From assembly GCA_022827165.1 (NCBI GenBank), contig JAJDTN010000208.1, positions 1 through 13,363 on the forward strand: a stretch of 13,363 nt of DNA, read 5' to 3'. This document shows positions 6,522 through 12,088 of this stretch, in pieces. Source of the stretch: Candidatus Latescibacterota bacterium. GTDB taxonomy: Bacteria > Latescibacterota > UBA2968 > UBA8231. Both the position numbers and the translations under genes were made by a program. Each line of letters opens with the position of its first letter. Within the stretch, counting starts at the first letter, position 1. Below the pieces are notes generated by a model that did no database searches, had not been told where the DNA came from, and saw nothing but the letters and a program-made list of their open reading frames with translations.

Positions 6522-7735
6522 AGATCACCGACGTCGAGACGATCCTCATCAACCCGAAGCTGGCGGCGCGCAACGCCGGCCAGAAGCCCCGCTTCAGCGG
6601 CATCGACACGCAGACGGTCTACAAGGTCGTCCTCGACAACGGCGTCGTCGGCTGGGGGGACACGCGCGGCCACGCCGCCATGTCCGACGACGGCAAGGCG
6701 GCCCTCGTGGGCACGAACCCGGTCCTGCACCTCTCCGCCGACCACCCCACGGGGCTCCACGGCGCCCTCTACGACGCCGTCGGCAAGAGCCTGGAGGTGC
6801 CCGCCTGGGCGCTCATGGGGCGCAAGCACCGGGACCGCGTCCCCGTCGCCGCCTGGACCCGCCCCGCCGCCCCGGAGGACCTGGCCGCCGAGGTGCAGCG
6901 CTCGGTGGACGAGGGCTACATGTACTTCAAGGTCCACACCTGCGACTACTACTGCGTCATCGAGCAGACCCGCGCCGTGGAGGACGTGGCGCCCGCCGGC
7001 TTCAAGATGCACTACGACTTCAACCACAACCGCACCTCGACCTCGGTCATGCGCCTCGTCGACGAGATCGAGAAGTCGTGGGTCGTGGGCGTGCTGGAGG
7101 ACCCCCTCGTGTGGCGCGACGTCGACGGCTGGCGGCGGCTCCGGGAGAAGACCTCCCTGCCCCTGCTCATGCACGTGCCCGCCCTCGGCGCCGGCCCCGA
7201 GATCATCAACGGCTGCGCCGACCTCTACATGATCGGCGAGCACGGCATCCCCCTCTCCATCCGCCGCGGCCACGCCTGCGCCGAGGCCAACGTCTCCACC
7301 GTCATCCAGCTCACCGGCGGCACCCTGAGCAAGGCGATGGGCCTGCACCTGGCCGCGGTCCTGCCCAACGTGAGCCACATGACCAACCTCGACGACCAGT
7401 ACGACGAGGACGTCACCGGGGGCCGCATCGAGGTCGCCGAGGGCAGCTCCCCCATCCCCGACGGCCCCGGACTCGGCGTCGAGGTGGACGAGAGCGAACT
7501 CGAGCGCATCCGCAGAAACCCCAAGACCGTGATCCCCCAGCACATCTGCGTCCTGCACATGCCGCGGGGAGGCCGCTACTACACGCGGGGCTACCCCGGT
7601 GTCGAGAGGATGACCGGCTTCCCCGAGGGCAATGTCCGGGGGATCCGCCTGGAGGTGTGGGAGGAGGACGGCTCCGAGGCCTGGCGGCAGCGATGGGAGA
7701 GCCTGGCCGGCGGCTGGGTGCTGGAGACGAGCTGA
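6518..7735 (+). CDS. Divergent mandelate racemase/enolase-superfamily protein
   Basis: Members abstract a proton alpha to a carboxylate, usually dehydrating sugar acids or racemising acids. This 405-residue protein has the N-terminal capping domain (about 1-105), then VPAWALMGRKHRDRVPV leading into the TIM barrel. Putative metal ligands Asp167 (YDFNHN) and Glu194 (VLEDP) have the normal spacing. Other positions depart from the family: the KxK base motif is Lys138-x-His140 (YFKVHT), and where mandelate racemase has its third carboxylate (MGEN) the protein reads MHVP (217-221). The usual end, GLGVEVDESELERI, is reached at 331, after which about 74 further residues follow. ATG overlaps the dehydrogenase stop (ATGA); a GAGG ribosome binding site is 10 bases upstream. 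Reaction unknown; a lyase or isomerase of a hydroxy acid is plausible. Confidence 0.86.
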   Translation: MKITDVETILINPKLAARNAGQKPRFSGIDTQTVYKVVLDNGVVGWGDTRGHAAMSDDGKAALVGTNPVLHLSADHPTGLHGALYDAVGKSLEVPAWALMGRKHRDRVPVAAWTRPAAPEDLAAEVQRSVDEGYMYFKVHTCDYYCVIEQTRAVEDVAPAGFKMHYDFNHNRTSTSVMRLVDEIEKSWVVGVLEDPLVWRDVDGWRRLREKTSLPLLMHVPALGAGPEIINGCADLYMIGEHGIPLSIRRGHACAEANVSTVIQLTGGTLSKAMGLHLAAVLPNVSHMTNLDDQYDEDVTGGRIEVAEGSSPIPDGPGLGVEVDESELERIRRNPKTVIPQHICVLHMPRGGRYYTRGYPGVERMTGFPEGNVRGIRLEVWEEDGSEAWRQRWESLAGGWVLETS

Positions 7736-7755
7736 CGGCGCCCGGCGCCGACCTC

Positions 7756-8592
7756 GTGACTCACGGGCCCCGCTTCGAGCCGGAGGTCTTCCCGCCGGCG
7801 GGCGACCTCGGCCGGTGCCTGTTCTTCGCCTTCCGCGGCGACCTGCTGCTCTACCGCGCCGAGTCGGCCCACGGCGACGGTCTGCTGCCGAAGGCGGCCT
7901 CCTTCGACGAGATCGCCCCCGCCTTCGGGGACCCCCACTATCTCGGCCGCAGCGGCGGCCTCCACTGCTTCGCCGTCGATCTCGGCGACGACGCCGAGCC
8001 CCCGGCGGGGATGGATCTGCAGGGCCTGCGCAGCCTCTACGGCGCCCTCGACGAGGAGACCTTCCAGCTCGCCGGGCGCGCCTTCCAGATCCTCGACTGG
8101 GACCGCACCCACCGGTTCTGCGGCCGCTGCGGCGCCGCCACCCGGCCCCACGCCAGCGACCGCGCCCGCCAGTGCCCGGCCTGCGGCCTGCTCTGCTTCC
8201 CGCGGGTGGCGCCGGCGGTGATCACCCTGATCCACAAGGGGGCGGAGTTCCTGCTGGCGCGCAACGCCCGTTTCCCCCGGGGCCGCTACTCGATCATCGC
8301 CGGCTTCGTCGAGCCCGGCGAGACCCTGGAGGAGGCGGTGGCCCGCGAGATCCGCGAGGAGGTGGGCCTGGAGGTCACCGAGATCGCGTACCAGTCCAGC
8401 CAGCCCTGGCCCTTCCCCCACTCCCTCATGGTCGGGTTCCGGGCGCGCTGGGCCGGCGGCGAGATCGCCGTCGACGACGACGAGATCGTCGACGCCGGCT
8501 GGTACAGCGCCCGCCGGCTGCCGCCATCGCTGCCCGACCCGATCAGCATCTCCCGGCGCCTGATCGACGCCTTTCTCGCCGAGCACCCGTGA
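7756..8592 (+). CDS. nudC: NADH pyrophosphatase NudC (Nudix hydrolase)
   Basis: Hydrolyses NADH (and NAD-capped RNA 5' ends in known homologues) to NMNH plus AMP. Of 278 residues, slightly longer than E. coli NudC, the N-terminal domain is followed by a zinc ribbon, Cys122/Cys125 and Cys140/Cys143 (FCGRCG, CPACG). The Nudix box GFVEPGETLEEAVAREI and following REEVGL starts at 183. The NudC-specific SQPWPFP motif is at 215-221 and separates this from generic Nudix enzymes. The GTG lies 20 bases after the enolase-superfamily stop; a compact ggcgc/gcgcc hairpin occupies part of that gap and no strong Shine-Dalgarno sequence is seen. The stop overlaps the nth ATG (TGATG), so the two are translationally coupled. 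Confidence 0.94.
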   Translation: MTHGPRFEPEVFPPAGDLGRCLFFAFRGDLLLYRAESAHGDGLLPKAASFDEIAPAFGDPHYLGRSGGLHCFAVDLGDDAEPPAGMDLQGLRSLYGALDEETFQLAGRAFQILDWDRTHRFCGRCGAATRPHASDRARQCPACGLLCFPRVAPAVITLIHKGAEFLLARNARFPRGRYSIIAGFVEPGETLEEAVAREIREEVGLEVTEIAYQSSQPWPFPHSLMVGFRARWAGGEIAVDDDEIVDAGWYSARRLPPSLPDPISISRRLIDAFLAEHP

Positions 8593-9245
8593 TGGCCGCG
8601 GCCCGGGCGCTGACCAAGGCGGAGAAGGCGGCCTTCATCCTGGAAACCCTCGACGGCCTCTACCCGATGCCGCCGATCCCGCTGTCCCACCGCAGCCCCT
8701 ACGAGCTGCTCATCGCGGTGCTGCTCTCGGCGCAGACCACGGACGTCAAGGTCAACGAGGTGACCCCCGCCCTCTTCGCCCGCGCCGACACGCCCGAGAA
8801 GATGGTGAAGCTGGAGGTGGAGGAGATCCTGGAGATCGTGCGCACCGTGGGCCTGGCCCCGGGCAAGTCGAGGAACATCCACCGCCTCTCGGAGCTGCTC
8901 CTGGAGCGCCACGGCGGCCGGGTGCCCGAGAGCCTGGAGGAGCTGGAGGCCCTGCCCGGCGTCGGCCACAAGACCGCCTCCGTCGTCGTCGCCCAGGCCT
9001 TCGGGAAGCCCGCCTTCCCCGTGGACACCCACATCCACCGCCTCGCCTTTCGCTGGGGACTGTCGAGCGGCCGGAACGTGGAGCAGACCGAGAAGGACCT
9101 GAAGCGCGTCTTCCCCGAGGAGACCTGGAACCGCCTCCACCTGCAGATCATCTACTTCGGCCGCGAGCACTGCCCGGCCCGCGGCCACGACCTCGCCTCC
9201 TGCCCGCTGTGCAGCGTCGTGGGGCGGCGGAGCCTGCTGAGGTAG
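8592..9245 (+). CDS. nth: Endonuclease III (bifunctional DNA glycosylase/AP lyase)
   Basis: Base-excision repair enzyme removing oxidised pyrimidines and cleaving the abasic site. The 217 residues match the family length. The helix-hairpin-helix LPGVGHKTASVV carries the catalytic Lys127, and VDTHIHR carries the catalytic Asp145; ILLSAQTTD-like LLSAQTTDVKVN is near the N-terminus. The C-terminal iron-sulfur loop is unusual: Cys194, Cys204 and Cys207 (C-x9-C-x2-C) are present but the fourth cysteine of the classic C-x6-C-x2-C-x5-C is absent, and the protein ends ten residues later. The ATG overlaps the nudC stop. A decayed second copy of part of its 3' end lies at 9468-9506. Function otherwise secure. 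Confidence 0.95.
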   Translation: MAAARALTKAEKAAFILETLDGLYPMPPIPLSHRSPYELLIAVLLSAQTTDVKVNEVTPALFARADTPEKMVKLEVEEILEIVRTVGLAPGKSRNIHRLSELLLERHGGRVPESLEELEALPGVGHKTASVVVAQAFGKPAFPVDTHIHRLAFRWGLSSGRNVEQTEKDLKRVFPEETWNRLHLQIIYFGREHCPARGHDLASCPLCSVVGRRSLLR

Positions 9246-9248
9246 CTC

Positions 9249-9461
9249 GTGGCAAGCCAATCCGAGACGAGACAGGGAGGGTCTCGACAACTTCGCGCAG
9301 AGCGCAGTCGTCGGATAGCCGAGGTGGAGAACCCCGACGCCGGCTTGGAGATACGCGTAGTATTCGCCGGCCAGTTGAGGGAGGCACTGAAGACTGCCGC
9401 TCGGGGCGGCGCAACTCTTTCGGCCGCTCAGGCAGCCAGGAGACAGGGCCTGTCCTGGTGA
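9249..9461 (+). CDS. Small hypothetical ORF, doubtful
   Basis: A 70-codon frame begins at a GTG three bases after the nth stop and ends at a TGA. The product is polar, with an alanine/arginine-rich C-terminal half (LREALKTAARGGATLSAA) that could form a helix. I recognise no family. It has no clear ribosome binding site, although its position right after nth would allow coupling. It may equally be a remnant of a gene broken when the downstream module was inserted, or not coding at all. Confidence 0.2.
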   Translation: MASQSETRQGGSRQLRAERSRRIAEVENPDAGLEIRVVFAGQLREALKTAARGGATLSAAQAARRQGLSW

Positions 9462-9467
9462 CCCGAG

Positions 9468-9510
9468 AGCGCGTCTTCCCTACGTCGGCCGAGAGCACTG
9501 CCTGGCGGGC
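9468..9510 (+). pseudogene. Decayed partial duplicate of the nth 3' end
   Basis: Bases 9468-9480 (agcgcgtcttccc) match nth 9103-9115 exactly. Bases 9480-9506 match nth 9152-9178 at 24 of 27 positions, in the same order and orientation. The intervening 36-37 bases of nth are missing, shifting the frame, so the copy cannot encode the original sequence. The similarity fades after 9506. It lies about 330 bases from the intact gene and directly before the toxin-like gene, suggesting it marks a recombination junction. Confidence 0.7.
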
Positions 9511-9549
9511 TTGCCCTCTATGGAGTGGCGATTGACAATCACTATCGCC
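9511..9549 (+). promoter_or_regulatory. Candidate promoter with interlocking palindromic operator for the toxin-antitoxin-like pair
   Basis: A ttgccc (9511-9516) and a gacaat (9534-9539) are separated by 17 bases, each four of six matches to the -35 and -10 consensus; transcription would start near 9546. A perfect palindrome gattg-a-caatc (9530-9540) covers the -10. A second inverted repeat, ggcgat (9527-9532) with atcgcc (9544-9549), encloses it and ends at the base before the ATG at 9550. Such a layout is expected for autoregulation by the XRE-family partner protein. Note that ttgaca (9532-9537) is a perfect -35 match, but no -10 follows at proper spacing. Confidence 0.5.
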
Positions 9550-10212
9550 ATGGAAACCCGGGGGATGGAGGATGTCTTCGTGGCCGCGGCGCGGCTGCAG
9601 GAGTTGGTGCCCGACGCCGTTCTGGTCGGTGGTTCCGCGGCCGTTCACCATGCCGGACACCGGATATCGCTCGACGACGGCCATGTCCTCCAGAACCTGC
9701 GCGATCGCTTCGACGATGTTCTGGCCGATCTCGAGGCAACCGAGGGTTGGATCACGGCGCGAGTGCAGCGGCCGGTGCTGATCCTGGGACGTCTCGACGG
9801 TGTGGAAACGGGGATCCGGAACCTCATCCGCCGGCGGCCCCTGGAGGTCGAAGAGGCGGCGGTCGGAGAACGCAGCTTGCGGGTGCCGACCCTGTCCGAG
9901 ATCGCCCGCATCAAGGCGTGGCTCTGCCTGATGCGGAATGCAACCCGCGACTATCTCGACTTCGCCGCCCTTGGCGACCGACTTGGCCACAGGGAGGCGG
10001 TTGGCGTGACCGCAGGGATGGACCGCTACTACGCCGATCAACTCGGGCCCGGCGGCCGCCGTGTCGCCACCCAGGTGGCCAGGCAACTGGCCGAACCCCG
10101 TCCCGACGACCTGTCGGAAGTGGATCGATGGCGCGACTGGCGGACCGTGGCCGACACCTGCCGCCGGATCGCCGTCGGAGTCCTCGATCGGCTCGCGGGG
10201 GATTCGCCGTGA
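9550..10212 (+). CDS. AbiEii-like nucleotidyltransferase, probable toxin of a toxin-antitoxin pair
   Basis: Protein of 220 residues resembling the AbiEii/AbiGii (MenT-like) nucleotidyltransferase toxin family, whose studied members modify tRNA or other targets with nucleotides. The fold signature LVGGSAA (25-31) is followed by HRISLDDGHVL with acidic Asp42 and Asp43, a variant of the GS...DxD motif. Lys122 in RIKAWL and the RDYLDFAAL segment (133-141) match the conserved C-terminal half of the family. Starts at TTG 9511, ATG 9520, ATG 9550 or ATG 9565 are possible; 9550 is preferred because the candidate transcription start and operator end just before it, though family N-termini as I recall them would also fit 9565. 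Lower GC than its neighbours suggests transfer. The stop overlaps the GTG of the helix-turn-helix gene. Family assignment is from memory of related sequences. Confidence 0.75.
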   Translation: METRGMEDVFVAAARLQELVPDAVLVGGSAAVHHAGHRISLDDGHVLQNLRDRFDDVLADLEATEGWITARVQRPVLILGRLDGVETGIRNLIRRRPLEVEEAAVGERSLRVPTLSEIARIKAWLCLMRNATRDYLDFAALGDRLGHREAVGVTAGMDRYYADQLGPGGRRVATQVARQLAEPRPDDLSEVDRWRDWRTVADTCRRIAVGVLDRLAGDSP

Positions 10213-10709
10213 ACCACCGTCACCTGGAGGTCGTCTCCGGCACTCCGGCCGAAGCGCTGCCGCTGGCAGCCATCGTCGATATTCTGCAACGAGGCGATCT
10301 CGATGACTGGCGGCCGATGGCCAGGGCCATCCGCCGGGATCCGATGGGTGAGCTCGCCGCCAAGGTGCTGCGCCTGGTGGACGCCTACCCGATGTACGGG
10401 ACCTCCTCGCTCTGGCGGTCGTGGATCGACCGTTGCCGGGTGCGCGCCGAGGGCGCCGAGGGCGCCGCGCCGTCGGAGGAGGTGGAACCCGCGGCCCTCC
10501 GGCGGCGGCAGGGGATGACCCAGGTGGAGGTCGCCGGACGAATGGGCATCTCCCAGTCCGACCTGTCCAAGCTGGAGCGCCGGCGCGATATGCGGCTGTC
10601 CACGCTGCGGTCGTACGCGCAGGCCCTCGGGGGCGGCCTTCGAGTTCTCTTTGTCTCGGACGACGTCACGACGGCCATCCGGCTGGACAGCGAGGAGCCC
10701 AATCCATGA
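10209..10709 (+). CDS. XRE-family helix-turn-helix protein, probable antitoxin/autoregulator
   Basis: A 166-residue protein whose C-terminal part is a Cro/XRE helix-turn-helix: LRRRQGMTQVEVAGRMG (97-113) then ISQSDLSKLERRRD (114-127) as turn and recognition helix, with LSTLRSYAQALGG following. The N-terminal 80 residues (ALPLAAIVDILQRGDLDDW, LWRSWIDRCR) form a helical domain that recurs in proteins beside this nucleotidyltransferase type and may bind the toxin; that is inference. The GTG overlaps the toxin stop by four bases (GTGA), so toxin-first coupling is strict. Its own stop overlaps the ATG of the epimerase gene (ATGA). The palindromes at 9527-9549 are its probable binding sites. Confidence 0.8.
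   Translation: MNHRHLEVVSGTPAEALPLAAIVDILQRGDLDDWRPMARAIRRDPMGELAAKVLRLVDAYPMYGTSSLWRSWIDRCRVRAEGAEGAAPSEEVEPAALRRRQGMTQVEVAGRMGISQSDLSKLERRRDMRLSTLRSYAQALGGGLRVLFVSDDVTTAIRLDSEEPNP
10692..10697 (+). promoter_or_regulatory. Ribosome binding site of the epimerase gene inside the antitoxin gene
   Basis: The sequence gaggag ends 8 bases before the ATG at 10706 and lies within the last codons of the helix-turn-helix gene. It is one of the best Shine-Dalgarno sequences in the window and supports that start. Confidence 0.65.
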
Positions 10710-12088
10710 ACCGCGAATCCGAGAACCTCGTCTTCCGGGACAGCCGCCTGCCCGAGAACCCGGCCCCGGCCGACCTGCGGGCGGCGGCGGCCGACTACGA
10801 GGCGATCTGCCTGGCCAACATCCAGGCCGTGGTCGAGCGCTTCGAGCGCCACGGCGGGACCTACCCCTTCGTCGACACCAAGCTCGACCTGCGCACCGGG
10901 CGCGACCACCCGGCCGGCGACTTGGTGCGGGGGCGCGACACCATCTACGGCTGGATCCAGGGCCGTGGGCTGGAGGCCGTGGCCGGTCACGCCCTCTGGG
11001 CCGAGGCCGACCCCCGCCCCCCGCTACGGGAGCTGGCCCCGCGGCTGCGCGCCATGGCCGCCGCCGTCCTCGGCTCGGTGCGCCGGCTGCGCGACCGCAA
11101 CGAGGGCCACCTGTTCTTCTTCATGTCCCCCGACGGCTCGCCCTTCGCCCTCGGCCCCGGGGACCGCCGCGAGCCGGTGGAGATCACCGCCGCCACGCCG
11201 AGCGGCTTCAGCGACCTCTTCGGCGCCAGGGGCCTCTTCGCCGGCGCCCGCCTCCTCGGGGATTCCGCCGCCGAGGCCGAGGCCGTGGAGTGGATGGAGC
11301 GGGTCTCGGCCGACATCTGGTCGCGGCGCTTCGCCAGCGACCAGCAGCCCCTCGACCCGACGAACCCGATCGAGACCCTGCCCGGCCGCCACGGCCACGG
11401 GCCGTACATGATCCAGCTCGGGGCCGCCGCCCTGGGCGCCCGGGCCGGGCTTCCCGGCGCCGCCGACGACGGGCTCCGCATGGTCCGCCACGTCCTCGAC
11501 AACCACGCCAACCTGGAGGGCCGCCCGGCGTTCCAGGAGGGCGACTTCTGGGAGTTCGTCGACGACGAGGGGGAGCCCCTGCTCGACGAGGGCTGCATCC
11601 TCTCCGACCCGGGCCACGCCCTGGAGTTCGTCGGGCTCGCCTTCAAGCTCCTGGGTGAGGCGGGGAGCCGGCCCGAGGACGCCGGCCCGACCGCTGATCT
11701 CTTCCGGGTGATGGACCAGGTTTTCGGCTACGGCTTCCAGCCGGGGCCGGGCGGCATCTGCAAGGCCTACGACCTCGTGGCCCGCCGCCCGATCCACACC
11801 GACATGCCCTGGTGGAGCCTGCCCGAGACGATCCGCACCGCGGCCCTCGGCTGGCGGGCCCTGGACGACGACGGGGCGAAGCGCCGGTGCCTGCGCATCT
11901 GGGCCGCCTGCCACAACGCCTTCTTCGAGCACTTCCTGCGGCCCGAGGTCCACCTCATGGCGGTGCAGATGCGCGCCGCCGACGGCTCCGTATCCCCGGC
12001 GATCCCGGGCACGGCCGACGCCGACCCGGGGTACCACACGGGGCTGAGCCTCCTCGACGTGGTCGAAGCGGTGAGGTCGGCCCCGTGA
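10706..12088 (+). CDS. N-acylglucosamine 2-epimerase (AGE) superfamily sugar epimerase/isomerase
   Basis: Member of the (alpha/alpha)6-barrel AGE superfamily, which epimerises or isomerises sugars such as N-acylglucosamine, cellobiose or mannose through histidine acid/base catalysis. The 460 residues are somewhat longer than the common 390-420. Family landmarks: SDPGHALEFVGLAFKL with His304 and Glu307, DMPWWSLPETIRTA with Trp369, Trp370 and Glu374, and PGYHTGLSLLD with His444. ATG is set by a good ribosome binding site and overlaps the antitoxin stop. The stop overlaps the GMC oxidoreductase GTG, pairing an epimerase with a sugar- or alcohol-oxidising enzyme. No signal peptide is apparent. 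The substrate cannot be read from the sequence; non-epimerase members of the fold exist. Confidence 0.87.
   Translation: MNRESENLVFRDSRLPENPAPADLRAAAADYEAICLANIQAVVERFERHGGTYPFVDTKLDLRTGRDHPAGDLVRGRDTIYGWIQGRGLEAVAGHALWAEADPRPPLRELAPRLRAMAAAVLGSVRRLRDRNEGHLFFFMSPDGSPFALGPGDRREPVEITAATPSGFSDLFGARGLFAGARLLGDSAAEAEAVEWMERVSADIWSRRFASDQQPLDPTNPIETLPGRHGHGPYMIQLGAAALGARAGLPGAADDGLRMVRHVLDNHANLEGRPAFQEGDFWEFVDDEGEPLLDEGCILSDPGHALEFVGLAFKLLGEAGSRPEDAGPTADLFRVMDQVFGYGFQPGPGGICKAYDLVARRPIHTDMPWWSLPETIRTAALGWRALDDDGAKRRCLRIWAACHNAFFEHFLRPEVHLMAVQMRAADGSVSPAIPGTADADPGYHTGLSLLDVVEAVRSAP

Larger units (their letters stand above)
9246..9549 (+). other. 304-base gap between nth and the toxin-like gene
   Basis: This stretch has a visibly lower GC content and different triplet character from the preceding genes. 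It holds a weak 70-codon frame (9249-9461), a decayed copy of the nth 3' end (9468-9506) and promoter/operator-like elements (9511-9549). It is the likely left border of an inserted segment that extends through the helix-turn-helix gene to 10709. Confidence 0.55.

Noticed and set aside
9532..9537. Perfect TTGACA as the -35 of the toxin promoter.
   Set aside because: No -10-like hexamer occurs 16-18 bases downstream (the sequence there is aacccg inside the gene); the match is better explained as part of the palindrome and the -10 region.
9148..10086. Minus-strand open frame opposite the end of nth and the toxin-like gene.
   Set aside because: No motifs; it spans two plus-strand genes and is best explained as a shadow.
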